The notes under the pieces were generated by a model. It was not told the DNA's origin, searched no databases, and saw nothing but the letters and a program-made list of their open reading frames with translations. Positions 16,219 to 24,897 of a stretch of DNA of 64,000 nucleotides are shown piece after piece. Numbering within the stretch: the stretch's first letter is position 1; each line of letters begins with the position of its first letter. Origin of the DNA: Streptomyces sp. S3(2020) (lineage in GTDB: Bacteria > Actinomycetota > Actinomycetes > Streptomycetales > Streptomycetaceae). The stretch spans positions 1-64,000 of the forward strand of contig NZ_JABERD010000024.1 of the NCBI RefSeq assembly GCF_013044505.1, in the 5' to 3' direction. Position numbers and translations under genes: made by a program.

Positions 16219-16989
16219 GTGAGCGCGACGGCCACGCTCGCCGAGGCCACGACCAACGGCACGGTGCTGCACGGCGCCCTGCTGCTGGCACTGCCCATCG
16301 CCGTGCTCGGCGGCCTCGTCTCCTTCTTCTCCCCGTGCGTGCTGCCGCTCGTACCCGGCTATCTGTCGTACGTCACCGGGGTCAGCGGTACCGATCTGGC
16401 CGACGCCCGGCGCGGGCGGATGGTCGCCGGCGCCTCCCTGTTCGTACTCGGCTTCACGGTCGTGTTCGTCTCCGGCGGGGCGCTGTTCGGCTACTGGGGC
16501 TCGAACCTCCAGGACAACAAGGACGTCCTGACGAAGATCCTCGGCGTCCTGATGGTCCTCATGGGCGTCTTCTACATGGGCCTGATGCCCTGGCTCACCC
16601 AGCGGGAGTTCCGCTTCCACACCAAGCCCGCCACCGGGCTCGCCGGTGCACCTCTGCTGGGCGCGCTCTTCGGTATCGGCTGGACGCCCTGTCTCGGCCC
16701 CACCCTCTCCTCCGTGACGATCCTCGCGGCCAACGAGGGCAGCGCGGGCCGCGGCGCCATACTGACGGTCGCCTACTGCATCGGCCTCGGCGTCCCCTTC
16801 GTGCTCGCCGCAGTAGCCTTCCGCAAGGCTCTCGGTGCCTTCGCCTGGGTCAAGCGCCACTATGTCTGGGTGATGCGCATCGGCGGCACGATGATGATCC
16901 TGACCGGTGTGCTGCTGCTGACGGGCGCGTGGGACCGCCTCGTGCAGGAGATGCAAGTCTGGTCCAACGGCTTCACTGTGGGGATCTGA
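16219..16989 (+). CDS. ccdA: CcdA/DsbD-like thiol-disulfide electron carrier
   Basis: This 256-residue polytopic membrane protein of the CcdA family moves reducing power from cytoplasmic thioredoxin to ResA. Conserved elements are GGLVSFFSPCVLPLVPGYLSYV (first Cys with PCVLP) and LLGALFGIGWTPCLGPTLSSV (second Cys). Six helices are visible. The GTG at 16219 comes one base after the resA stop, so coupling is very tight. Confidence 0.94.
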   Translation: MSATATLAEATTNGTVLHGALLLALPIAVLGGLVSFFSPCVLPLVPGYLSYVTGVSGTDLADARRGRMVAGASLFVLGFTVVFVSGGALFGYWGSNLQDNKDVLTKILGVLMVLMGVFYMGLMPWLTQREFRFHTKPATGLAGAPLLGALFGIGWTPCLGPTLSSVTILAANEGSAGRGAILTVAYCIGLGVPFVLAAVAFRKALGAFAWVKRHYVWVMRIGGTMMILTGVLLLTGAWDRLVQEMQVWSNGFTVGI

Positions 16990-16993
16990 ATCG

Positions 16994-18712
16994 ATGAGCA
17001 CGACTTCGAAGACCGGGTCCGACCCGGCCCCGGCCACCGGTGACGAGGACCTGGGCGCGGCGAGCTCCCAGCTCTCCACCGCCCCCGTGGAGGACGCCCC
17101 CAACCTGCCCTCGCTGGGCGTCATCGGCTGGGTCCGCTGGTTCTGGCGGCAGCTCACCTCCATGCGGGTCGCACTGCTCCTCCTCCTGCTGCTGTCGCTG
17201 GGCGCGATCCCCGGCTCGCTGATCCCGCAGTCCGGCACCGACGAGACGAAGGTCGCCGACTTCCGTAACGCCAACCCCACCCTCGGGGACGTCTACGACA
17301 AGCTCGGCCTCTTCCACGTCTACAGCTCGGTGTGGTTCTCCGCGATCTACATCCTGCTGTTCGTCTCCCTCATCGGCTGCATCGTGCCCCGCACCTGGCA
17401 GTTCGTCGGCCAGCTGCGCGGCCGCCCGCCGGGCGCCCCGAAACGGCTGACCCGGCTGCCCGCCTACACCACCTGGCGCACCGAGGCCGAGCCCGAGCAG
17501 GTCCGCGAGGCCGCGCTCACCCTGCTGAAGAAGCGCCGCTTCCGCGCCCACCTCGCCGGAGACAACGTCGCCGCCGAGAAGGGCTATCTGCGGGAGGTCG
17601 GCAACCTCGCCTTCCACATCGCGCTCATCGTGATGCTGATCGCCTTCGCCTGGGGCCAGCTGTTCAAGATGGAGGGCAACAAGCTGGTCGTCGAGGGCGA
17701 CGGGTTCTCCAACACCCTCACGCAGTACGACGACTTCAAGTCCGGCACCCTCTTCACCCAGGACGAGCTGGACCCGTTCAGCTTCACCCTCAACAAGTTC
17801 CAGGGCACCTACGAGACCAGCGGCCCCAACCGCGGCACCGCGCGCACCTTCCAGGCCGACGTCAGCTACAGCGTGGGCGCCTACGGCAAGGACAAGCGGA
17901 CGATCATCAAGGTCAACAAGCCGATGGCGATCGGCGACTCCAAGGTCTACCTCACCGCCCACGGCTACGCGCCCGTCATCACGGTCCGCGACGGCAAGGG
18001 CAAGGTCGTCTACCGCGACGCGGTCCCGCTCCTTCCGCTGGACAACAACATCACCTCCTCCGGTGTCATCAAGGTCATGGACGGCTACCGCAACACCAAG
18101 GGTGTGCGCGAGCAGCTCGGCTTCGAGGCCTTCTTCCTGCCGACGTACACGACCGGCAGCGAGACGGCCTCCACCTTCCCGGCACTGAACAACCCGGTGC
18201 TGAACCTCGCGGGCTACTACGGCGACCTCGGGGTCGACGCGGGCATCCCGCAGAGCGTCTACCAGCTCGACAAGTCCCATCTGAAGGAGTTCAAGGACTC
18301 CAAGGGCGAGCAGCAGCGGGAGAACCTCAAGCCGGGCGAGACCATGAAGCTCCCGGGCGGCGCCGGTTCGATCACCTACGAGTCCACCGCGGAGTGGGCC
18401 AACTTCCAGGTCACCCGCCAGCCCGCCAGCGACTGGGCACTGACCGGCTCGATCGTCGCGATCTTCGGCCTCGCCGGCTCCCTGTTCATCCAGCGCCGCC
18501 GGGTGTGGGTGCGCGCGGTCAAGGGCGCCGACGGTGTGACGGTCGTCGAGATGGCCGGCCTCGGCCGCAGCGAGTCCGCGAAGGTGCCGGAGGAACTCGG
18601 CGACCTCGCCGGGATCCTGTACGACCAGGCGCCAGGGGCGCCCGAAGCAGACGAAGACCCCACCGATACCCCCGAACCCCACGTCGTACCTGCCGAAGGG
18701 CATGAGAAGTGA
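16994..18712 (+). CDS. resB: Cytochrome c biogenesis protein ResB (Ccs1)
   Basis: This 572-residue System II protein has a transmembrane helix at about residues 55-75 (MRVALLLLLLLSLGAIPGSLIPQ) and two more helices near 105-125 and 205-225. A large extracytoplasmic domain and a final helix near residue 480 (WALTGSIVAIFGLAGSLFIQRRR) follow. With CcsB it carries haem across the membrane and attaches it to apocytochrome CxxCH motifs. The start is four bases after the ccdA stop. Its stop overlaps the ccsB GTG. The acidic C-terminal tail (PEADEDPTDTPEPH) is poorly conserved in the family. Confidence 0.94.
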   Translation: MSTTSKTGSDPAPATGDEDLGAASSQLSTAPVEDAPNLPSLGVIGWVRWFWRQLTSMRVALLLLLLLSLGAIPGSLIPQSGTDETKVADFRNANPTLGDVYDKLGLFHVYSSVWFSAIYILLFVSLIGCIVPRTWQFVGQLRGRPPGAPKRLTRLPAYTTWRTEAEPEQVREAALTLLKKRRFRAHLAGDNVAAEKGYLREVGNLAFHIALIVMLIAFAWGQLFKMEGNKLVVEGDGFSNTLTQYDDFKSGTLFTQDELDPFSFTLNKFQGTYETSGPNRGTARTFQADVSYSVGAYGKDKRTIIKVNKPMAIGDSKVYLTAHGYAPVITVRDGKGKVVYRDAVPLLPLDNNITSSGVIKVMDGYRNTKGVREQLGFEAFFLPTYTTGSETASTFPALNNPVLNLAGYYGDLGVDAGIPQSVYQLDKSHLKEFKDSKGEQQRENLKPGETMKLPGGAGSITYESTAEWANFQVTRQPASDWALTGSIVAIFGLAGSLFIQRRRVWVRAVKGADGVTVVEMAGLGRSESAKVPEELGDLAGILYDQAPGAPEADEDPTDTPEPHVVPAEGHEK

Positions 18713-19809
18713 CTCTCGCCGCCGCGACGGATCTGGCCGCCGCCACCAACGAACATCTCGCGAACCTCAGCAACACGCTGATCTACTCCGCGATGGCCGT
18801 CTACACCCTGGCCTTCTTCGCCTACATCACCGAATGGATCTTCGGTAGCCGCAGCAAGATCGGCCGTACCGCCGCCGCGCTGACCGAAGGGGCGGACGGC
18901 AAGGCGAAGGGGCCGGCCGTCACGGTGAAGAAGGGCGGCTCCACCGCCGTACTGGAACGGCCGAAGGTCGTCGTGCGGGCCGCGGCCGGTCAGCGGGATG
19001 TGCCGGACGGGCCCGGAGCGCACGGTGGGGACGAGCAGGGGGACCTCTACGGGCGTATCGCCGTGTCCCTCACGGTGCTCGCCTTTCTCATCGAGCTCGC
19101 CGGGGTCATCGCCCGCGCGGCCTCGGTGGAGCGGGCGCCGTGGGGCAACATGTACGAGTTCAACATCACCTTCTCCACGGTGGCCGTCGGGGTGTACCTC
19201 ACGCTGCTCGCGCTGAGGAAGAACGTGCGCTGGCTCGGGCTGTTCCTGATCACGTCGGTCCTCCTCGATCTCGGCATCGCCGTCACTGTCTTGTACACCG
19301 CCAGCGACCAGTTGGTTCCCGCCCTTCACTCGTACTGGCTGTACATCCACGTCTCCACGGCGATCCTGTGCGGCGCGGTCTTCTACGTGGGCGCGGTCAG
19401 CACGATCCTGTACCTCTTCAAGGACTCCTACGAGAACAAGCTCGCGAACGGCGGCCGGCCCGGCAGCTTCGCCACGTCCTTCCTGGAGCGCCTGCCCGCA
19501 TCGGCCTCGTTGGACAAGTTCTCCTACCGCGTCAACGCCGCCGTCTTCCCGCTGTGGACGTTCACGATCATCGCGGGCGCGATCTGGGCGGGCGACGCGT
19601 GGGGCCGCTACTGGGGCTGGGACCCCAAGGAGACCTGGGCGTTCATCACCTGGGTCGCCTACGCCTGCTACCTCCACGCCCGCGCCACGGCCGGCTGGAA
19701 GGGCCGCAAGGCCGCCTACCTGGCCCTGCTCGCCTTCGGCTGCTGGCTGTTCAACTACTACGGCGTGAACATCTTCGTCTCCGGCAAGCACTCCTACGCG
19801 GGGGTGTAG
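18709..19809 (+). CDS. ccsB: Cytochrome c biogenesis protein CcsB/ResC
   Basis: This 366-residue polytopic protein has the haem-handling WWD-type motif in WGRYWGWDPKETWAFITWVAYACYLHAR and about eight helices. Conserved His residues appear in HSYWLYIHVSTAILC and in the C-terminal GVNIFVSGKHSYAG. Together with ResB it forms the cytochrome c synthase. The start GTG overlaps the resB stop. A strong hairpin follows at 19835-19877. Confidence 0.95.
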   Translation: MTLAAATDLAAATNEHLANLSNTLIYSAMAVYTLAFFAYITEWIFGSRSKIGRTAAALTEGADGKAKGPAVTVKKGGSTAVLERPKVVVRAAAGQRDVPDGPGAHGGDEQGDLYGRIAVSLTVLAFLIELAGVIARAASVERAPWGNMYEFNITFSTVAVGVYLTLLALRKNVRWLGLFLITSVLLDLGIAVTVLYTASDQLVPALHSYWLYIHVSTAILCGAVFYVGAVSTILYLFKDSYENKLANGGRPGSFATSFLERLPASASLDKFSYRVNAAVFPLWTFTIIAGAIWAGDAWGRYWGWDPKETWAFITWVAYACYLHARATAGWKGRKAAYLALLAFGCWLFNYYGVNIFVSGKHSYAGV

Positions 19810-19834
19810 CACGCGGGCGTGACCCCCTTACGGT

Positions 19835-19877
19835 GAAGGCCGGTTCCCTGTGACCTCAGTCATGGGAACCGGCCTTC
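19835..19877. terminator. Terminator after ccsB
   Basis: Perfect 14-bp arms GAAGGCCGGTTCCC (19835-19848) and GGGAACCGGCCTTC (19864-19877) lie 25 bases after the ccsB stop and end the res operon. It closes 23 bases before the ECF sigma gene, so it also insulates that promoter. Confidence 0.85.
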
Positions 19878-19900
19878 GTCGTACGGACAGATAGAGGGGC

Positions 19901-20506
19901 GTGGATACGAATCTGCGGAAACGGATTCGCGCGGGGGACCACGATGCCTTCGGTGACCTCTTCGACGCGTACGCACGCTCCGTCTACAACCATGCCTACC
20001 GGCTCACCGGGGAGTGGACGACCGCCGAGGACGTCGTCTCGCTGACCTTTCTCGACGCGTGGCGGCTGCGGGCGAAGGTCGACGAGGAGGGCGGCTCGCT
20101 ACGGCCCTGGCTGCTGGGCATCGCCACCAACGTCGCGCGCAACACCCGCCGCGCGGCCCGTCGTCATGCCGCCGCCGTCGCCCGGCTACCGCGTGCGGAG
20201 GCGGTGCGGGACTTCGCCGACGAGATCGCAGGGCGGCTCGACGATGCGGCGCAACTGGCCGTCGTACGAACCGCGTTGGCGCGGCTGCGGCGGGCCGAGC
20301 GGGAGGTGCTGGCGCTGTGCGTGTGGGCGGGGCTCGACTACGCGGCTGCCGCGGAGGCGCTCGGGGTGCCGGTGGGGACCGTGCGGTCGCGACTCTCTCG
20401 CGCGAGAACGACACTCGCGAAACATATGGAACTCTCCCAAACGGTCGGACAGATGAGAGATGACCGCACCACCGCGGTCAGGCCCCTGAGGGAGGGAAAC
20501 CGATGA
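19901..20506 (+). CDS. ECF-type RNA polymerase sigma factor
   Basis: This 201-residue protein has sigma region 2 (DAFGDLFDAYARSVYNHAYRLTGEWTTAEDVVSLTFLDAWR) and region 4 (LRRAEREVLALCVWAGLDYAAAAEALGVPVGTVRSRLSRART). It lies four bases inside the start of a CU044_5270-type membrane protein gene. That placement is typical where the partner acts as or with the anti-sigma factor. The C-terminal 30 residues are a short basic tail. The GTG at 19901 abuts a GAGGGG stretch with unusually short spacing. Confidence 0.92.
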   Translation: MDTNLRKRIRAGDHDAFGDLFDAYARSVYNHAYRLTGEWTTAEDVVSLTFLDAWRLRAKVDEEGGSLRPWLLGIATNVARNTRRAARRHAAAVARLPRAEAVRDFADEIAGRLDDAAQLAVVRTALARLRRAEREVLALCVWAGLDYAAAAEALGVPVGTVRSRLSRARTTLAKHMELSQTVGQMRDDRTTAVRPLREGNR

Positions 20507-21444
20507 ACCAGCTACCCGAGAAGGACCTTCCGCCGGGCCGTCACCGACTGCTCAGGGAGCATCTGATGACCGAGATCCGGCAGGAAGAGAAGAAGCCCGT
20601 ACGCCGCCCCTGGCTGCGCCCCGCCCTCGTCGCGGGAGCCGTCGCGGCGGTCACCGCCGTGACCCTCACGTTCGCCGTGCTGTCGTCCGACGGCGACTCC
20701 TTCGTCCCGCCCGCCGCGCATCCTTCCACGGCGGTCACCCAACTCCTGGAGGACGCGGCCCTCGTCGCCGAGCACCAGGACGTGCCCAAGGTGCGCGACG
20801 ACCAGTTCACCTACATCAAGTCCAAAGAAGCGTGGGGCGTCTCGGAGCGCACCTGCAAGGTTGCGACGGCCGGGCCGCTGCAGAACAGGGAGATCTGGAC
20901 GTCCGTCGACGGCCGGCGCGAGGGGCTGCTGCGGAGCACCGGGGTCGGCGCCCTGCCGGTCCACCCCGACCCGGACTCCGGGAACTTCTACCGCAGTTGG
21001 GAGAAGCTCCCCACCGACCCCGACAAGATGCTCGCCTGGCTCTACGAGCAGAACACCGGCAAGGAGGGGTACAGCGACGCGTACTACGCCTTCAAAACAG
21101 CGACCGGGCTGGCCCTGGAGAGCATCCTGCCCCCTGAGGTCGGCGCCGCGCTCTACCGGGCGGTCGCCAAGATCCCCGGGGTTGTCCTGGTGAAGGACTC
21201 CGTGGACGCCGCCGGGCGGCACGGCACCGCCGTCGGGTTCGTCCACGGGAAGGGGGCCTACCGACAGGAGCTGATCTTCAACAGCAAGACATGGCTTCCC
21301 CTGGGGACCCGGTCGGTGCAACTCAAGGACGTCAAGAGCAAGCTCGACGTGGGCTGCGACGGCGTGATCAAGGCCGGATCGGTCGCGGCCGTCACCGCGG
21401 TCCTGGAGCGCGCCATCGTCGACAAGAAGGACCAGCGCCCCTGA
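20503..21444 (+). CDS. CU044_5270-family membrane-anchored protein, probable partner of the ECF sigma factor
   Basis: This 313-residue protein has an N-terminal cytoplasmic segment containing LPPGRHRLLREHLMTEI, a single helix (RPALVAGAVAAVTAVTLTFAVLSS), then a large extracytoplasmic domain. This layout matches CU044_5270-type proteins, which in actinobacteria are found directly behind ECF sigma genes. It probably senses an external condition and restrains the sigma factor; that role is inferred from position. It overlaps the sigma gene by ATGA. Confidence 0.82.
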   Translation: MNQLPEKDLPPGRHRLLREHLMTEIRQEEKKPVRRPWLRPALVAGAVAAVTAVTLTFAVLSSDGDSFVPPAAHPSTAVTQLLEDAALVAEHQDVPKVRDDQFTYIKSKEAWGVSERTCKVATAGPLQNREIWTSVDGRREGLLRSTGVGALPVHPDPDSGNFYRSWEKLPTDPDKMLAWLYEQNTGKEGYSDAYYAFKTATGLALESILPPEVGAALYRAVAKIPGVVLVKDSVDAAGRHGTAVGFVHGKGAYRQELIFNSKTWLPLGTRSVQLKDVKSKLDVGCDGVIKAGSVAAVTAVLERAIVDKKDQRP

Positions 21445-21483
21445 CCATGTGCAGAACCTCGCCCCACGGGTCAGGCTGGTGTC

Positions 21484-21888
21484 ATGACCGGATCCATCGA
21501 GCAGGGCACCAGCCAGACCCATGGGAACACGCACATCCTGCACTTCCTGGTGCGGCTGCCGAGGCCCATGGAGGCGGTCTGGCCCGCGCTGGCCACGGCG
21601 GACGGGCTCGCGGGCTGGTTCACGGAGGCCGAGATGCTGGAGCCCCGGCTCGGTGGGGCCGTTACCCTGCGCGGGCTGGGCGCGGGGCATGTCACCGCCT
21701 GGGACGTGGTGCGGGTCGCCGAGTACACGGTGGAGGGTGGTGGCCGGATCAGGTTCCATCTGGAACGCGACGGTGACGACGGCTCGGTCCTCCGCCTCAC
21801 CCACGAGTTCCAGGGTGAGGTGGAGTCCGAGCCGCGCCGGCGGACGCGGTGCGAGAGGCTGGTCGAGGTGGTGGAGGGCGGCGGTTAG
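21484..21888 (+). CDS. SRPBCC (START-like/AHSA1) family protein
   Basis: This 134-residue protein has the Aha1/SRPBCC pattern: FLVRLPRPMEAVWPALATADGLAGWFTEAEM, GAVTLRGLGAGHVTAWDVVRV, then GSVLRLTHEF. The family binds hydrophobic ligands in a helix-grip cavity. The usual final long helix is short and Arg-rich here, so the C-terminus may be truncated. Its last four bases overlap the stop of the convergent kinase-like gene. Confidence 0.75.
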   Translation: MTGSIEQGTSQTHGNTHILHFLVRLPRPMEAVWPALATADGLAGWFTEAEMLEPRLGGAVTLRGLGAGHVTAWDVVRVAEYTVEGGGRIRFHLERDGDDGSVLRLTHEFQGEVESEPRRRTRCERLVEVVEGGG

Positions 21889-23411
21889 AGATGCCGCTCG
21901 TCGGGACCCTGGGCGTACGCCACCAGCCAGTCGAAATCGTGGCTGGTCAGCGGTGCTTGCCGGGCGAGCAGGGCGGAGACCTGCTCGCTCGCCGACAGCC
22001 GGGCGAGGCCGGGACGCTCGGTCCTGACCAGTTCGATGAGCCCGTTCGTCTCCTCAAGCTCCTGGGGGAACCGGTCCTCGGCGAAGACGGCTCCCAGATC
22101 CAACGGCCGAGCGGAGCCGCGCGAGGTCAGCATCGCGGCTGAGTTGTCCCGTGCGGCTCGCATGCACTTGGTCGTCATGAACTCCACCATGCGGACCGTC
22201 AGCTCCTCCGACATCTCGACGACGGTGCCGGCGCGCAGGGCGGCGAGCAGGGTCCGCAGCGTCGTCCTCGACAGGAGCAGTGCCCGCCAGTTGGCCGACC
22301 AGAGGAGGTTGCTCACGTCAGGTTCGGTCGGTGCGGGCTCGGCGAACATCCTCTCGTAGAGGGTGATCCGGGAGCCCAGGTAGGTCAGCAGTTGCATGTA
22401 GCGCTCGTCGTACGGCTTCGCCGCCAGCATGGCCTTGTACCAGCCGAGCCGCCGGTGCCGTGCGGTGATCTTCAGCTCCTGGGTCTCCAGCTGGGCGAGC
22501 GACCAGTACGGGAGCTGGAGGAGGATCAGGGAGAGCTGGGCGGCGCGTACGCAGTTGATGAAGGCCGACCCGTTCGACCCATCCGACCCGTCCGGACGGT
22601 CGAGGCACAGGGCCAGCCAGTCGTGTACGTCGGTCATCCCCGCCAGATATCGCGGGACCACCGGATCACCCGACAGCCGGGAGAGCAGCTTGATGACGGC
22701 GACCGCGGGGGCCAGCAGGCCGTTCGGGTCCTGCTGGCCCGGTGACTGCGTGAGCGCGGCGGACAGCAGCCGTTCGGCGGGGCCGCGGGGCGGATCGGGG
22801 GCGCGCAGTCGCCAGGTGCCCGTGACACCGGCCGCGAGCAGCGCGAACGCGACGAGGGCACGGTCCTCGGGGGACAGCACCCCGGTGGGCAGGTCGGCGG
22901 TGAGCCGGGGAGTGCCGTCGCTCAGGTCGAGGACGGGGGCGAGCAGCGCGTCGCACTCGGCTTCCGTGAACACGGGCTCGGCCGGCCGGGCCACCGAGGC
23001 GATCTCGTCGGCGGCCCGGGCCAGCACGGTGTCGGTGTATCCAGGCTGCCGCCGCTCGATTGTCAGGTAGCTCGTCTTCGCGTACCCCGCCAGGAGGCCC
23101 CGGGTCCAGGACGCTCCCTTGGTCATGTGGGCCATGACGATGTCCGGGAACATGCGGTCCGGGTCCACGGCGCCGATGCTCGAGTCGGCGAAGTCGATGA
23201 TCGCCGTCCCGCCGGTGAAGGCTTCGAAGAGCATGTGCTGTGCGTGCAGGTCGCCGTGGACCACACCGGCGCTGTGGTAGACAGCCAGCCGGTACCCCGC
23301 GCTGAACGCGGGAATGTCGCGTTGCGCCAGGCTCGACTCGCTCAGTCGGACGGCCTCACCGGGCGGGAAGAGAGTCCGCTTCCGGCGCGGCCGCCGGGCG
23401 TAGTCCGTCAT
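21885..23411 (-). CDS. Unrecognised protein with kinase-type catalytic loop (second gene of a two-gene operon)
   Basis: This 508-residue soluble protein is not one I recognise. Near residue 50 it carries GVVHGDLHAQHMLFEAF followed by TAIIDFADSSIGAVDPDRMF. This is the order of the catalytic loop (HGDxxxxN, with the Asn replaced by His) and metal-binding Asp of aminoglycoside/choline-kinase-like phosphotransferases. A normal N-lobe is missing because only about 50 residues precede the loop. The remaining 400 residues are mostly helical with an aromatic-rich stretch (LQLPYWSLAQLETQELKITARHRRLGWYKAM). The ATG at 23411 overlaps the upstream gene by four bases. The upstream frame extension lies inside that gene and is rejected. 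Confidence 0.6.
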   Translation of the reverse strand: MTDYARRPRRKRTLFPPGEAVRLSESSLAQRDIPAFSAGYRLAVYHSAGVVHGDLHAQHMLFEAFTGGTAIIDFADSSIGAVDPDRMFPDIVMAHMTKGASWTRGLLAGYAKTSYLTIERRQPGYTDTVLARAADEIASVARPAEPVFTEAECDALLAPVLDLSDGTPRLTADLPTGVLSPEDRALVAFALLAAGVTGTWRLRAPDPPRGPAERLLSAALTQSPGQQDPNGLLAPAVAVIKLLSRLSGDPVVPRYLAGMTDVHDWLALCLDRPDGSDGSNGSAFINCVRAAQLSLILLQLPYWSLAQLETQELKITARHRRLGWYKAMLAAKPYDERYMQLLTYLGSRITLYERMFAEPAPTEPDVSNLLWSANWRALLLSRTTLRTLLAALRAGTVVEMSEELTVRMVEFMTTKCMRAARDNSAAMLTSRGSARPLDLGAVFAEDRFPQELEETNGLIELVRTERPGLARLSASEQVSALLARQAPLTSHDFDWLVAYAQGPDERHL

Positions 23412-24805
23412 GTCACGGTCTCTACCTGCGAGATGGGGCCCGGTCGGCGTCCCGGCGGGTTGTGGCCGTCCTCTTCCAGGAGCTGCGCGTACGCCCGGAG
23501 CTCGGTCTCCGAGATGTGTACCCCGGTCGCGCTCTGCAGCAGATCCTGGTAGTTCGCGATCTCCAGCAGCTGGTCCCGGAGTTGGAACGCCAGCCGGTAG
23601 GGCCGCTTGCGCCACCAGTCCTGGATCCAGGTCGCGGGCCTGCGGATCAGGTTCTCGCCGTAGCCCGCCACGTCGAGCGGGTTCGCCGCCGCCTTGACGA
23701 CGTCCGGGAGCAGATCGATCGAGGTCTCCAGGGTGCCGGGTGTGGCACTTTCCGGGAGGCGGAGTTCCGCCAGGACCGCAGTGAACCGCTGCCGGTTGCG
23801 GTGCAGTTCACCGAGGGTCCGTGAGGCCGCGGAGTTCACCTGGAGCTTGCGGAACGCGGTGCGCAGGCCCTCGTGGCGCTTGCGTACGGAGACCAGGGTG
23901 TCCGGCACCGAGCGGAGTTCGCGCAGGGTGTCCAGGAAGATCGCGGCGCCGGGCGGCAGATAGACCGGCACGGTCGCTTCAGTCTCGTACACCTCGGACA
24001 CGGTGGTGTGGAACGCCTCCGCGACCGCGCCGTAGGCCCGCTCGCGCAGGGACCGGTCGACGTGGTCGGTGAGTGCCCGGTACGACGGGAGTCTGCGGGT
24101 CGACGGGTACATCGGCAGACCGAGACGCGCGGCCAGCCGCCAGTAGACGAAGGTGCGGATGTTCGACACCGCGCCCAACACGGCACCGCTGCCGTAGTAG
24201 CCGACATCGCGGACGATCGGGCGGACGATGGCCGCCAGCGAGTCCTCCGCGTGGCGGTCGCCGGAGAGGGGGTGGCCCTCCAGACCGTCGCGGAACGCGT
24301 CGACGATGCTCGTCGTTCTGCTGTACGCCCCGGGCTGCTCCTCGTCGGCGAGGCTGCCCCGCACGGCCGCCGCGATGTCCTCCAGCAGTGGCGAGGCGGC
24401 CGCGCCGCCCGTCGCGCCCAGGTAGGCCACGAGTTCGCCGGCGATGGCCGGGCCGTGCGCGGAGACGTCGATCTCCTCGACGACACCGAGGTCGATGAGG
24501 GCGGTGCGCAGTTCCAGCCCCGCGGCGTCCGGCGGGGTCTCGCTCCGCAGGACGTACAGCTTGTCGTAGAGCAGCAACGCGTCGCAGAGGGCAGAGAGAT
24601 CGGCGAGGCGTTCGGCGTTCGTCACCGGCGCCCGGCGCTGCCGTATCACGAACTGCGAGGTCAGCAGCGGGTCGAGCCCGTTGTCGGCCAGGTAGGCCAC
24701 GAAGCCGCCGCCTCGGGGAACGTTCTGCAGCAGACGGGCGGCGTCGGCGATCATGGTCTGATCGACGAGGACCGCTCCTGATGGTTCCTCAGGAGCCAAG
24801 GACAT
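23408..24805 (-). CDS. Protein of unknown function (first gene of the two-gene operon)
   Basis: This 465-residue protein has an excellent SD (GGAGGAG directly before ATG 24805) and even actinobacterial codon use. No family is recognised. The N-terminus has LVDQTMIADAARLLQ and ADLSALCDALLLYDKLYVL. A central glycine-rich helix GYYGSGAVLGAVSNIRTFVYWRLAARLG precedes a Leu/Arg-rich coiled-looking half (RELRSVPDTLVSVRKRHEGLRTAF). The gene is translationally coupled (ATGA) to the kinase-like gene, so the two products probably work together. Neighbours are an SRPBCC gene and an iron oxygenase gene, neither in the same operon. Confidence 0.6.
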   Translation of the reverse strand: MSLAPEEPSGAVLVDQTMIADAARLLQNVPRGGGFVAYLADNGLDPLLTSQFVIRQRRAPVTNAERLADLSALCDALLLYDKLYVLRSETPPDAAGLELRTALIDLGVVEEIDVSAHGPAIAGELVAYLGATGGAAASPLLEDIAAAVRGSLADEEQPGAYSRTTSIVDAFRDGLEGHPLSGDRHAEDSLAAIVRPIVRDVGYYGSGAVLGAVSNIRTFVYWRLAARLGLPMYPSTRRLPSYRALTDHVDRSLRERAYGAVAEAFHTTVSEVYETEATVPVYLPPGAAIFLDTLRELRSVPDTLVSVRKRHEGLRTAFRKLQVNSAASRTLGELHRNRQRFTAVLAELRLPESATPGTLETSIDLLPDVVKAAANPLDVAGYGENLIRRPATWIQDWWRKRPYRLAFQLRDQLLEIANYQDLLQSATGVHISETELRAYAQLLEEDGHNPPGRRPGPISQVETVT

Positions 24806-24897
24806 CTCCTCCGTTCACCAGGCAAGTGTCCGGGCCGCCGCTCGGGTGTGTCCACCGGAACGGCGACTTACGTACAGCCCGGCGGCTGTCAGGGAGG

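Noticed and set aside
23412..23615. 68-codon extension of the kinase-like protein that might supply an N-lobe
   Set aside because: It lies inside the upstream gene in another frame and has no strand pattern or Lys of a kinase N-lobe.
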